NCBI RefSeq assembly: GCF_010994755.1
Contig: NZ_WHSB02000009.1
Location: forward strand, 167,732 to 231,731
Length of the DNA stretch: 64,000 nucleotides
Direction: 5' to 3'
Source of the DNA: Shinella lacus
GTDB taxonomy: Bacteria; Pseudomonadota; Alphaproteobacteria; Rhizobiales; Rhizobiaceae
Under the pieces are notes generated by a model. That model did no database searches. It was given only the letters and a program-made list of their open reading frames with translations, and was not told the origin of the DNA. A program made the translations under genes and the position numbers. Positions 9,258-20,650 of this stretch are shown in pieces. Position 1 is the stretch's first letter; each line of letters opens with the position of its first letter.

Positions 9258-9917
9258 TCAGTCGCTCGAAAGCCGCAACGCCGCCGCCGCGGCAACCGGC
9301 CCGATGACGGCGAAGAGCAGGTTGAGGGCCACGAGAATGAGGAACGGCGGCAGGAAGGGCGCCGGCTCCTGGATCGCCGCATAGACCGCGCTGACGCCGA
9401 AAATCAGCACCGGGATGGCAAGAGGCAGCACGAGGATGGAGACAAGCAGCCCGCCGCGCGGCAGCGCCACGGCGATCGCCGCCCCCGCCGCGCCGATGAA
9501 CGTGATGGCCGGCGTGCCCGCAAGCAGCGTCAACGTGGTGGCCGCGATCGCGGTCTCGTCCATGTTCATGAACAGGCCGAGCAGCGGCGCGGCAATGACG
9601 AGCGGCAGGCCGGTCGCGAGCCAATGGGCGATGCATTTGACGAACACCGTGAGCACCAGCGGCGTTTCCTGCATCAGGAGCAGGTCGAGCGAGCCGTCCT
9701 CGCGCTCGGCCTGGAACAGCCGGTCGAGGCCGAGCAGCGAGGCGAGCAGGGCGCCAATCCAGAGGATGGCCGGGCCGATGCGGGCGAGGAGATTGAGGTC
9801 CGGGCCGACGCCGAAGGGGATGACGGCGACCACCGTCATGAAGAAGAGGACGCCGATGAGCGCGCCGCCGCCGGCGCGGACGGAGAGTTTGAGGTCGCGG
9901 GCGAGGAGGGCGATCAT
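9258..9917 (-). CDS. ccmB: Heme exporter membrane subunit CcmB
   Basis: A 219-residue protein with about six hydrophobic helices, starting MIALLARDLKLSVRAGGG and containing the family segment LDRLFQAEREDGSLDLLL. CcmB is the membrane half of the CcmAB ABC transporter that works with CcmC and CcmD in heme delivery. It is separated from ccmA by 205 bases, most of it a palindromic repeat (9951-10104), unlike the tight spacing of the other ccm genes. Confidence 0.94.
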   Translation of the reverse strand: MIALLARDLKLSVRAGGGALIGVLFFMTVVAVIPFGVGPDLNLLARIGPAILWIGALLASLLGLDRLFQAEREDGSLDLLLMQETPLVLTVFVKCIAHWLATGLPLVIAAPLLGLFMNMDETAIAATTLTLLAGTPAITFIGAAGAAIAVALPRGGLLVSILVLPLAIPVLIFGVSAVYAAIQEPAPFLPPFLILVALNLLFAVIGPVAAAAALRLSSD

Positions 9918-9950
9918 GCCTGCATCCTCGTACGGGGTGGGCGTGGCTCA

Positions 9951-10104
9951 CCCCCCTCTGCCCTGCCGGGCATCTCCCCCTCAAGGGGGGAGATCGAATC
10001 GTTGCAACGTCTCGCCAAACTCAGGCGAGGAAAACCAGGCAACCAGCGCGCTTCTTGCCAATCTCCCCCCTTGAGGGGGAGATGCCCGGCAGGGCAGAGG
10101 GGGG
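9951..10104. repeat. Palindromic intergenic element with 44-bp perfect arms, copy 1
   Basis: Left arm 9951-9994 and right arm 10061-10104 are perfect reverse complements, each beginning or ending with CCCCCCTCTGCCCTGCCGGG and containing an internal small palindrome (CCCCCTCAAGGGGGG). The central 66 bases are not repeated. A related copy lies at 63028-63179. This class of element is common between genes in Rhizobiaceae genomes. Here it sits inside the ccm operon between ccmA and ccmB, where the transcript could fold into a very stable hairpin. Confidence 0.9.
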
Positions 10105-10122
10105 GCGCGAAGCGCATAGGCA

Positions 10123-10764
10123 TCACCACACTGTCTCCGCCACGCCCGCAAACCCCGTCATCCGCAACTCCTTCACCCCATCCAGCCCCAGCGGCTGATG
10201 CGTCGCAGCAATCGCAATGCCGCCGCGGCCGAGATGCGCCATCACCAACCCCGCAAACATCGTCTCGGCCGCCACATCCAGTGCCGCCGTCGGCTCGTCG
10301 AGGATCCACACCGGCCGCCAGGCGACCAGCAGTTTGGCCATAGCCATGCGGCGCTGCTGGCCGGCGGAGAGATAGCCGAAGGGAAGATGCGCAATGCCAC
10401 CGAGGCCGACTGATTCGACCGCCTCATCGACATCCACGCCCGCATCGCCGGGAAAATCGCCGAAGAAGTCCTTCCAGAAGGCCAGATTCTCGTCGACCGT
10501 AAGCTCGCGCTTCATCGCATTGCGATGGCCGAGATAGTGGCAGGCCTCGCCGAGACGTTCCACCGGGTGCGGTGCAGCAAGCAGCTTCGCCGTGCCGGAT
10601 TCCGCTGGAAGCAGACCCGCCAGGACCCGCAACAGCGTCGACTTGCCGGACCCGTTCGGCCCCTTGACGACAAGCGCCTCGCCGCCGGCGATTTCGAAGG
10701 AAATATCTTGGAAAATCAGGTCCTCGCCGCGCGTGGCGCTCAATCCCTCGGCCACGAGCCGCAT
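10123..10764 (-). CDS. ccmA: Heme exporter ATP-binding subunit CcmA
   Basis: ABC ATPase of 213 residues: Walker A GPNGSGKST (35-43), signature LSAGQQRR (132-139), Walker B WILDEP (153-158) and switch His in ATHQPLG. It energises release of holo-CcmE by the CcmABCD complex. A purine-rich GGGAAAG precedes the ATG. First gene of the minus-strand ccm run, divergent from acnA; the 267-base region between them must hold both promoters, but I could not fix either by eye. Confidence 0.95.
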   Translation of the reverse strand: MRLVAEGLSATRGEDLIFQDISFEIAGGEALVVKGPNGSGKSTLLRVLAGLLPAESGTAKLLAAPHPVERLGEACHYLGHRNAMKRELTVDENLAFWKDFFGDFPGDAGVDVDEAVESVGLGGIAHLPFGYLSAGQQRRMAMAKLLVAWRPVWILDEPTAALDVAAETMFAGLVMAHLGRGGIAIAATHQPLGLDGVKELRMTGFAGVAETVW

Positions 10765-11031
10765 GGCTGTTCACTTTCCCTTTACGACCTTGGTCGCAAC
10801 GCAAAAAAATTGTCCCGATTTGCCTATAAGCGCTCTGGAACGTTTGGTGGAAATTATCTATAACGCCCGCAACACGCCAGCGGTCGGCGTGAATTTCATC
10901 CAAGCGCCGAACACGGGAATGATTCTCGCGTACGGACAGCGGAAATGGCCGCACCCGCATCCCATTCGCGCTAAACGCGCACGGGCGTTCGTACGTCAGT
11001 TTTCTGGCGACCAGACGGAACGGGGTATACA

Positions 11032-13725
<2,694 letters not shown>

Positions 13726-13748
13726 TCGTTTTTAGCGTCAAAATGCGA

Positions 13749-13777
13749 AATGCCGGGGCCAAAACCCCGGCATTTTT
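13749..13777 (+). terminator. Terminator of acnA
   Basis: AATGCCGGGG and CCCCGGCATT pair around CCAAAA, followed by a T run; 24 bases after the acnA stop. Confidence 0.9.
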
Positions 13778-13900
13778 CGTTTTCCGGAGCGTTTTTCTCA
13801 GCTATGAGTCTCACTCCATCGTGACTTCCTGTTGAACCGGCAAGCGCGTATGACGGGCTCAAATGGCTGGCTACCCGCCGCCACTCCATTGGAAATGATC

Positions 13901-14677
13901 ATGCCGAGACCGCACATACTGGAATGTCTGGCGATCCTGCTTGCGCTCGGAGCCGGCGCAGGGGCTGCACATGCCCAGGAATCCACTACCAAGCAATCCA
14001 TCAAGCCCAAGGGTGTCGTCGAGCTCTTCACCAGCCAGGGCTGCTCTTCCTGCCCGCCGGCCGACAAGGCGCTCGCCGCACTGGCGCAGGAAGGCGAGGT
14101 CGTCGCCCTCTCCTACCATGTCGACTACTGGAACTATCTCGGCTGGGCCGACACGCTCGCCTCCAAGGACAATACCGACCGGCAATATGCCTATGCCCGC
14201 ATGTTCGGCCGCAGCGGCGTCTACACGCCGCAAGCCGTGCTGAACGGCCGCGAACATATCAACGGCGCCGATATTTCCGGCATCCGCTCGCGCATCGGCG
14301 CCATGCCGAACGAGGGCAAGGGGCTCAACGTACCGGTCGATGTCGAGGTGAAGAACGACGAGCTGCGCATCCGCGTCGGCCCCGGCGAGGGCAAGGCCAA
14401 TATCGTCATCGCCTATTTCGAGCGCGAACGCACGATCGACATCGACAAGGGCGAAAACCGCGGCAAGCGCGTCAATTACTGGCACGCCGTCACCGACATG
14501 GAAACGATCGGCATGTGGGAAGGCAAGGAGACCAACCTGGTCCTGCCGGCCGACATGCTGAAGAAGAAAAAGAAATCCGGCGGTTGCGCCGTGCTTTTGC
14601 AGCGCATGCGCACCGCCGATACGCCGGGCGCCATTTTGGGCGCGACCGTTCTGACGGGTGATAAAGCTTCGCGATGA
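13901..14677 (+). CDS. DUF1223 thioredoxin-like secreted protein
   Basis: A 258-residue protein with a signal peptide (hydrophobic ILECLAILLALGAGAGAAHAQ) and the DUF1223 core: VELFTSQGCSSCPPADKAL with a CxxC pair (Cys48, Cys51), SYHVDYWNYLGWADTLAS and YTPQAVLNGREHINGAD. The family has a thioredoxin-like fold and is presumed periplasmic; its reaction is unknown. I start at ATG 13901 because GGAA lies six bases ahead and the signal peptide begins there; a TTG at 13832 and ATGs at 13850 and 13895 are possible but less likely. Confidence 0.88.
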   Translation: MPRPHILECLAILLALGAGAGAAHAQESTTKQSIKPKGVVELFTSQGCSSCPPADKALAALAQEGEVVALSYHVDYWNYLGWADTLASKDNTDRQYAYARMFGRSGVYTPQAVLNGREHINGADISGIRSRIGAMPNEGKGLNVPVDVEVKNDELRIRVGPGEGKANIVIAYFERERTIDIDKGENRGKRVNYWHAVTDMETIGMWEGKETNLVLPADMLKKKKKSGGCAVLLQRMRTADTPGAILGATVLTGDKASR

Positions 14678-15020
14678 ACGTCTTTCCCCCTTTTTTGGGG
14701 GAGGTCCGGTCCGGCTTCTTCGAGGGGCTGGGGCTTGAGGGTTCGAAGAAAGACGGACCGGACCGAGACGAAGCTACCGGCAACGGAATACTGGGCAACT
14801 TCGACAGACGCACCCCGACAATACCTGCTTCCCGCACAAGGCAGCAGGCAGGTAGAGGCTGCGACTGGCGGACTTTCTCCCGTAAATTGGGCGTCTGTTT
14901 GTCTGAATTGCGGCGAGAAGGATTTTTGCGAAAACGCAAGTCTTCGCCCATCCGCCTTGCATTTCCGTTTTGCTCAGGCACACTGTCACCCAGCCGTCAC
15001 AGACGAGGTGCGGAGATTCG
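14678..15020. other. 343-base intergenic region with two stacked hairpins
   Basis: Contains CCCCC-TTTTTT-GGGGG (14686-14701) and, right after it, a longer imperfect hairpin with arms at 14703-14723 and 14743-14764 (GGTCCGGTCC/GGACCGGACC at the ends). These could end transcription of the DUF1223 gene. Between 14765 and 15010 I see no gene or clear signal; a GGAG ribosome binding site for the next gene is at 15012. Confidence 0.55.
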
Positions 15021-15395
15021 ATGACTGATCAGCCGGATTTGCAGGCTTCCAATGTCGTGGTCGACCTTAAGGAATATAAGAGCAGCCGGGATCCGCTGCC
15101 TGTAACCTTCCATCGACGGGAGCTCGATGCAATCCTCTGGGTCTACGGCCGGATGGTCGGCGAAGGGGAATGGCGCGACTACGCAATCGACCATATGCGC
15201 GACAAGGCAGTGTTCTCCGTCTTCAAGCGTTCGGGCGAAATGCCGCTCTACCGCATCGAGAAAAACCCCAAACTCGCCGCCAAACAGGGCGCCTACAGCG
15301 TCGTCAACCAGCACGGCACCATTTTGAAGCGCGGCCATGAGCTCAACCAGGTGCTCAAGGTGTTCGACAAGGTGCTGCGGCTGATCGAGACCTGA
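15021..15395 (+). CDS. DUF2794 family protein
   Basis: A 124-residue soluble protein; the central part (VTFHRRELDAILWVYGRMVGEGEWRDYAIDH and VFSVFKRSGEMPLYRIEKNPKLAAKQGAYSVV) is the DUF2794 pattern, found almost only in alphaproteobacteria. No function is known to me. ATG at 15021 is preceded by CGGAG six bases ahead. Its stop is one base from the stop of the convergent acetyltransferase gene. Confidence 0.85.
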   Translation: MTDQPDLQASNVVVDLKEYKSSRDPLPVTFHRRELDAILWVYGRMVGEGEWRDYAIDHMRDKAVFSVFKRSGEMPLYRIEKNPKLAAKQGAYSVVNQHGTILKRGHELNQVLKVFDKVLRLIET

Positions 15396-15396
15396 T

Positions 15397-15948
15397 TCAG
15401 GCCATCGTCCCCGGATAGGTCGCCGAAGACGGCTCCGTTTCGGCGCCGTCACCCAGCGCGCGCTGCATGAAGACCGTATCGAGCCAGCGGCCGTGCTTGA
15501 AGCCGGTGGCGGTCATGCGGCCCGAATGTTCGAAACCCGCAGCCGCGTGCACGGCGATCGAGGCCGGATGGGCGCCGCCGATGACGGCGACCATCTGGCG
15601 GAAGCCGAGCTCCGTCGAGCGGCGAATGAGCTCCGCCAGCAGCGCCTTGCCGACGCCCTTGCCGCGCGCTTCCGGCGCCAGATAGACCGAATCCTCGACG
15701 AGCCAGCGATAGGCCGGCCGCGTGCGGAAGGCGGACGCATAGGCGTAGCCGAGGATGAGCCCGGTCTGCTCGATGGCGACGATATAGGGATAACCTTTGT
15801 CGGTGATCGCCTGGAAGCGCGCCGCCATCTCGTCGAGCGAGGGCGGGTCGATTTCGTAGCTCGCCACCCCGTTCAGCACGGATTCGCGATAGATTTCGGT
15901 GAAGGCGGCAATGTCGCCGAGGTCGGCGGTGCGAATGACGAAGCTCAT
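15397..15948 (-). CDS. GNAT acetyltransferase, phosphinothricin/methionine sulfoximine type
   Basis: A 183-residue GNAT protein beginning FVIRTADLGDIAAFTEIYRESVLNGVASYEIDPPS, with the acetyl-CoA motif EARGKGVGKALLAELI and IGGAHPASIAVHAAAGFEHSGRM. This layout is that of the Pat/YncA (MnaT) group, which acetylates phosphinothricin, methionine sulfoximine or methionine sulfone; the natural substrate in rhizobia is uncertain. It lies downstream of pyc on the same strand with a strong hairpin in the gap. Confidence 0.82.
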   Translation of the reverse strand: MSFVIRTADLGDIAAFTEIYRESVLNGVASYEIDPPSLDEMAARFQAITDKGYPYIVAIEQTGLILGYAYASAFRTRPAYRWLVEDSVYLAPEARGKGVGKALLAELIRRSTELGFRQMVAVIGGAHPASIAVHAAAGFEHSGRMTATGFKHGRWLDTVFMQRALGDGAETEPSSATYPGTMA

Positions 15949-15966
15949 GGAAAGCCTGAATATTCC

Positions 15967-15998
15967 GGATATGGGATGGGTCGTCCCATCCCATATCC
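15967..15998. repeat. Perfect 14-bp-arm hairpin between pyc and the acetyltransferase
   Basis: GGATATGGGATGGG (15967-15980) and its exact reverse complement (15985-15998) around a four-base loop. No T run follows on either side, so it is not a classic terminator. It lies 30 bases after the pyc stop and could be a transcript-end stabiliser or a protein site. Confidence 0.75.
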
Positions 15999-16028
15999 TA
16001 GTTTGGCTTTCAAGCGACGTTTGACGTA

Positions 16029-19000
16029 TCAGGCGCCGTAAACGATGAGCAGGTCCTTGGCGTCGATCTGGTCGCCGGCCTTGACCAGCACCTCCGAGAC
16101 CGTGCCGTCCTTCTCCGCATGCAGCGCCGTTTCCATCTTCATCGCCTCGATGGAGAGCAGCACGTCGCCGGCCTTGACCGCCTGGCCGGCCGAGACCGAG
16201 ACCGTCGAAATGACGCCCGGCATCGGCGCGCCGAGATGGGCGGCATTGCCGATATCCGCCTTGCGCCGCGCCGTGGACGTCGCCGCGCGGTTGCGGTCCG
16301 GTACCTTGATGAGGCGCGGCTGGCCGTTCAACTCGAAGAACACCTTCACCATGCCCTGCGCATCCGGCTCGCTCTGCGCCTGATGCAGGATGACGAGCGA
16401 GACGCCCTTTTCCAGCTCGGGCGACAGCTCCTCACCCGGCGACAGACCGTAGAAATAGGCCGGCGTCGGCAGAACGCTCACCGGACCATAGGTATCGGCG
16501 GCGAGCGCATAGTCGGTGAAGACCTTCGGATACATCAGGTAGGAGGCGAACTCGAAGTCGTCGACCTTGCGCTCCAGCTTCTCCTCGACTGCCTTGCGTT
16601 CGGCGTCGAGATCGGCCGGCGGCAGCAGCGAGCCCGGCACCGCGGTATAGGGCTCCTCGCCCTTCAGCGCCTTCTTCTGGAGTGCTGCCGGCCAGCCGCC
16701 CGGAGGCTGGCCGAGATCGCCCTTGAGCATGGAGACGACCGATTCCGGGAAGGAGACGTCCTTGGCCGGGTTTTCCACGTCGGCGACGGTGAGGTCCTGC
16801 GAAACCATCATCAGCGCCATGTCGCCCACCACCTTGGAGGACGGCGTCACCTTGACGATATCGCCGAACATCTGGTTGGCGTCGGCATAGGCCTGGGCCA
16901 CCTTGTGCCACTTGGTCTCAAGCCCGAGCGAGCGGGCCTGTTCCTTGAGGTTGGTGAACTGGCCGCCCGGCATTTCATGCAGGTAGACTTCGGAGGCCGG
17001 CCCCTTGAGGTCGCTTTCGAAGGCGGCGTATTGGAAGCGCACGGCCTCCCAGTAGAAGGAGATGCGGCGGATCCATTCCGGATCGAGGCCCGGATCGCGG
17101 TCGGTGCCCTTCAGCGCCTCGACGATCGAGCCGAGGCAGGGCTGCGAGGTGTTGCCGGAGAGCGCATCCATCGCCGCATCCACCACGTCGACGCCGGATT
17201 CGACCGCGGCAAGCACGGTCGCGGCCGCAATGCCCGACGTATCATGCGTGTGGAAATGGATCGGCAGGTCGGTCGATTCGCGCAGCGCCTTGAACAGCAC
17301 GCGCGCCGCCGCCGGCTTCAACAGGCCCGCCATGTCCTTCAGCGCGATCATATGCGCACCGGCCTTTTCGAGGTCGGCGGCGAGCGCGGTGTAATATTTG
17401 AGATCGTATTTCGGACGGGCCGAATTCAGGAGATCGCCGGTGTAGCAGATCGCCGCCTCGCAGATCCGGTTCTCTTCCGCCACCGCCTCCATCGAGACGC
17501 GCATGTTGTCGACCCAGTTCAGGCAGTCGAACACCCGGAACACGTCGATGCCGCCCTTGGCCGCCTGGCGCACGAAGTATTTCACGACATTGTCGGGATA
17601 GTTCTTGTAGCCGACGCCGTTCGCGCCGCGCAGCAGCATCTGGAGCAGCAGGTTCGGCGCGCCTTCGCGCACACGGGCGAGACGATCCCACGGGTCTTCC
17701 GTCAGGAAGCGCATGGAGACGTCGAAGGTCGCCCCGCCCCAGCATTCCAGCGAGAAGAGCTGCGGCAGCGCGCGGGCATAAGTGCCGGCGACGCGGGCGA
17801 TGTCATGCGTGCGCATGCGGGTGGCGAGCAGCGACTGGTGGCCGTCGCGCATCGTCGTGTCGGTCATCAAGACGCGCGTTTCGCCGCGCACCCATTCGGC
17901 GAATTTCTTCGGGCCGAGTTCGTCGAGCTTCTGCTTGGTGCCGGCCTGGACCGTGCCTTCGATGAAGGGCACGACGGGCTTGGCGACATCCGCCGGCGGC
18001 TTCGGGCGGCCCTTGGCCTCCGGATGGCCGTTGACGGTGACGTCGGCGAGGTAGGTCAGCAGCTTCGTCGCGCGGTCCTGGCGCTTCACCTGCTGGAACA
18101 GCTCCGGCGTCGTGTCGATGAAGCGGGTCGTGTAGGTGTTGTTGCGGAACTGCTCGTGGCTGATGATCGCTTCAAGGAAGGTGAGGTTCGTTGCCACGCC
18201 GCGGATGCGGAATTCGCGCAGCGCGCGGTCCATGCGGGTGATCGCTTCCACCGGGTTCGGCGCCCAGGCCGTGACCTTCACGAGCAGCGGATCGTAGAAG
18301 CGGGTGATGACCGCCCCCGGATAGGCCGTGCCGCCATCGAGGCGGATGCCGAAGCCCGAGGCCGAGCGATAGCCGGTGATGCGGCCATAGTCGGGAATGA
18401 AGTTCTGCTCCGGGTCTTCCGTGGTGATGCGGCACTGGAGGGCGTGGCCGTTGAGGCGGATGTCCGCCTGATCAGGCACGCCCGATTCCGGCGTGCCGAT
18501 CGCCTCGCCGTCGAGGATGTGGATCTGCGCCTTCACGATGTCGATGCCGGTCACGACTTCCGTAACGGTGTGCTCGACCTGGATGCGCGGGTTGACCTCG
18601 ATGAAGTAGAATTTGCCGGTATCGGCATCCATCAGGTACTCGACCGTGCCGGCGCCGATGTAATTGGTGGCACGCGCGATCTTCAGCGAATAGTCGGCAA
18701 GTTCCTTGCGCTGCGCCTCGTTGAGGTAGGGTGCCGGCGCGCGCTCGACGACCTTCTGGTTACGCCGCTGGATGGAGCAGTCGCGCTCGAAGAGGTGCAC
18801 GACATTGCCGTGCGTATCGCCCAGCACCTGGCTTTCGACGTGGCGGGCGCGCTCGACGAGCTTTTCGAGATAGACCTCGTCCTTGCCGAAGGCGGCCTTC
18901 GCCTCGCGCTTGGCTTCCGTCACCTCGCGCAGCAGGTCCTTCGGGTCGCGGATGGCGCGCATGCCGCGCCCGCCGCCGCCCCAGGAGGCCTTCAGCATAA

Positions 19001-19487
19001 CGGGATAGCCGATGCTTTCGGCAAGCCGATGGATTTCATCGGCATCGTCCGGCAGCGGATCGGTCGCCGGCACGACCGGCACGCCGACGGAAATCGCAAG
19101 ATTGCGCGCGGCCACCTTGTTGCCGAGCTGGCGCATCGTATCGGGCCGCGGTCCGATGAAGATGATGCCGGCGGCGTCACAGGCATCGACGAACTCCGGG
19201 CTTTCCGACAACAGGCCGTAACCCGGATGGATGGCGTCGGCGCCCGAAAGCTTGGCAACGCGGATCACCTCTTCGATCGACAGGTAGCTTTCGATCGGCC
19301 CGAGGTCACGGGAAAGATGCGAGCCGCGGCCGATCTGGTAGCTTTCATCCGCCTTGAAGCGGTGCAGTGCCAATTTGTCCTCTTCCGCCCAGATCGCCAC
19401 CGTTTTTATGCCGAGTTCGTTGGCTGCGCGGAACACGCGAATGGCGATTTCGGACCGGTTGGCGACAAGGATCTTAGAAATGGGCAA
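16029..19487 (-). CDS. pyc: Pyruvate carboxylase
   Basis: Biotin enzyme making oxaloacetate from pyruvate and bicarbonate, the anaplerotic step for growth on sugars. The 1152 residues contain biotin carboxylase (about 1-460; HPGYGLLSE, ASWGGGGRGMR), carboxyltransferase (about 530-820; DTTMRDGHQSLLATRMRT, LECWGGATFDVSMRFL) and C-terminal biotin carrier with biotinyl Lys1117 in EAMKMET. The start is TTG at 19487 (MPISKILVANRSEIA, the family start), with a strong GAGGAG six bases ahead; the ATG at 19526 lies upstream of the Shine-Dalgarno and is rejected. The size matches Rhizobium etli Pyc (about 1154). Confidence 0.96.
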   Translation of the reverse strand: MPISKILVANRSEIAIRVFRAANELGIKTVAIWAEEDKLALHRFKADESYQIGRGSHLSRDLGPIESYLSIEEVIRVAKLSGADAIHPGYGLLSESPEFVDACDAAGIIFIGPRPDTMRQLGNKVAARNLAISVGVPVVPATDPLPDDADEIHRLAESIGYPVMLKASWGGGGRGMRAIRDPKDLLREVTEAKREAKAAFGKDEVYLEKLVERARHVESQVLGDTHGNVVHLFERDCSIQRRNQKVVERAPAPYLNEAQRKELADYSLKIARATNYIGAGTVEYLMDADTGKFYFIEVNPRIQVEHTVTEVVTGIDIVKAQIHILDGEAIGTPESGVPDQADIRLNGHALQCRITTEDPEQNFIPDYGRITGYRSASGFGIRLDGGTAYPGAVITRFYDPLLVKVTAWAPNPVEAITRMDRALREFRIRGVATNLTFLEAIISHEQFRNNTYTTRFIDTTPELFQQVKRQDRATKLLTYLADVTVNGHPEAKGRPKPPADVAKPVVPFIEGTVQAGTKQKLDELGPKKFAEWVRGETRVLMTDTTMRDGHQSLLATRMRTHDIARVAGTYARALPQLFSLECWGGATFDVSMRFLTEDPWDRLARVREGAPNLLLQMLLRGANGVGYKNYPDNVVKYFVRQAAKGGIDVFRVFDCLNWVDNMRVSMEAVAEENRICEAAICYTGDLLNSARPKYDLKYYTALAADLEKAGAHMIALKDMAGLLKPAAARVLFKALRESTDLPIHFHTHDTSGIAAATVLAAVESGVDVVDAAMDALSGNTSQPCLGSIVEALKGTDRDPGLDPEWIRRISFYWEAVRFQYAAFESDLKGPASEVYLHEMPGGQFTNLKEQARSLGLETKWHKVAQAYADANQMFGDIVKVTPSSKVVGDMALMMVSQDLTVADVENPAKDVSFPESVVSMLKGDLGQPPGGWPAALQKKALKGEEPYTAVPGSLLPPADLDAERKAVEEKLERKVDDFEFASYLMYPKVFTDYALAADTYGPVSVLPTPAYFYGLSPGEELSPELEKGVSLVILHQAQSEPDAQGMVKVFFELNGQPRLIKVPDRNRAATSTARRKADIGNAAHLGAPMPGVISTVSVSAGQAVKAGDVLLSIEAMKMETALHAEKDGTVSEVLVKAGDQIDAKDLLIVYGA

Positions 19488-19538
19488 GTCGGACTCCTCA
19501 TGACTTGAAAACGGGAATTGCTGCACCCGCGAAGAGAA

Positions 19539-19566
19539 TTATTAGCGGGTTATTTTCAAAGTTCAA
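19539..19566 (-). promoter_or_regulatory. Candidate pyc promoter
   Basis: Minus strand TTGAAC (19566-19561), 16-base spacer, TAATAA (19544-19539), about 50 bases before the TTG start of pyc. ACCCGC/GCGGGT (19526-19531 and 19545-19550) forms a dyad over the -10 that could bind a regulator. Confidence 0.45.
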
Positions 19567-19608
19567 TTTTGGAGTCGTCATCCGGCAAAAGAATTGCGCC
19601 GTCGAGGC

Positions 19609-20349
19609 TCAGGAAACGAGCCCGAGCCGGAAGGCGATGGCGACCGCGTGGTGCCGGTTGCGCGCGCCGAGCTTCTCCTGGATGCCGTTCATGTACCAGT
19701 CGACCGTGTGGCTGGAAATACCGAGCACGCGGCCGATGTCATGCGAGGTCATGCCCTCGGCAAGCAGGCTCAGCGCCTCCATTTCGCGCCGCGTCAATTC
19801 GACATCGACGATGGCGGAAAGCCGCGCCGCCGCTTCCGGATCGGCCGCCAGCAGCAGTTTCCAGTAGAGTTGCCGGGCGATGCTGTCGAAAAGCCCGATC
19901 TCGACGCTTTCCAGCTCGACCGGCCGGCCGCCGAGGCTGAGGCTGCCGAGCAGGCCGCGCCGGCCGTGCACCGGGAGCATGTAGCCGTCCTCCAGCCCGT
20001 TCTGGCGCGCATCCACCATCATGCGCTCCATGCGCTTGCGGTGCGGGCTGAGGCGGAAGGCGCCGAGCGTATCGCGCCAGCGAAACCCCGCCTGCGCATG
20101 GCCGAGGTAACGCACGGTCGGATCGACCTGCATGTAGCGCTTGCGCAGATAGGTTTCCGGCCAGCCCTTGGGCCAGCGGCCGGCCAGCAGCAGGCTCGAC
20201 GGGCTCTCCACCGGCTTCGGCGCCTGGATGAGACCGTAATAGTCGAAGCCGTAATGCGTCAGCAGACGTTCGAACTCGGCCGTCGTCTCCTCCCGGCCCC
20301 GCAATTCGTCGATCAGCGCAAGAAACTGTACCAGCAGGTTGATTTTCAT
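19609..20349 (-). CDS. expR: LuxR-family quorum-sensing regulator, ExpR-like
   Basis: A 246-residue LuxR protein: autoinducer-binding domain (about 20-165) with conserved Trp/Tyr/Asp-Pro/Trp in GRWPKGWPETYLRKRYMQVDP and GFRWRDT, and a C-terminal HTH (about 178-243; LTRREMEALSLLAEGMTSHDIGRVLGISSHTVDWY). No luxI gene is in the window, so it is a solo receptor here. In Sinorhizobium meliloti ExpR, the regulator of exopolysaccharide II, lies between pyc and ndvA, exactly as here; the symbol rests on that order plus domain layout. Whether it controls ndvA is not shown. Confidence 0.75.
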   Translation of the reverse strand: MKINLLVQFLALIDELRGREETTAEFERLLTHYGFDYYGLIQAPKPVESPSSLLLAGRWPKGWPETYLRKRYMQVDPTVRYLGHAQAGFRWRDTLGAFRLSPHRKRMERMMVDARQNGLEDGYMLPVHGRRGLLGSLSLGGRPVELESVEIGLFDSIARQLYWKLLLAADPEAAARLSAIVDVELTRREMEALSLLAEGMTSHDIGRVLGISSHTVDWYMNGIQEKLGARNRHHAVAIAFRLGLVS

Positions 20350-20650
20350 ATGCCCTGCACTTTATGCGCCCATTCCATATCCAGAAGAAATGAAGCTGGC
20401 CCTCTTTTGACCAGTCATGTCCCATTCATGTTGCCCCGCATACAATTGGCAGGATCGCATGATGAAAATCAATCGGCTAAGGGACGTCGTGACGCGCAAA
20501 ACTGAAAATCACGCAACATTTCATGTGAGTCATGAAATTTGCACGTCGTCCACGAACTTTTGCCCCTTCCGCTGATTAACAGCGCACTGCAAAGAAAACG
20601 GGTGCTTTCGCTGCACCGCACAACAGGTATCGCCGGAAAGGCCTTATTCC
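20350..20650. other. 301-base divergent region between expR and ndvA
   Basis: Holds the promoters of both genes. The only strong sign is a dyad at 20518-20538. A CATG...CATG pair (20415-20429) is noted but weak. No gene fits in it. Confidence 0.5.
20518..20538. promoter_or_regulatory. 21-bp dyad upstream of ndvA, candidate operator
   Basis: ATTTCATG-TGAGT-CATGAAAT, perfect 8-base arms in an AT-rich patch, about 113 bases before the ndvA start and 170 before expR. It has the size of a dimeric regulator site; the LuxR regulator next door is one candidate. Confidence 0.45.

Noticed and set aside
13832..13900. Longer start (TTG at 13832) for the DUF1223 protein
   Set aside because: It would place extra non-hydrophobic residues before the signal peptide; ATG 13901 has a better spaced ribosome site.
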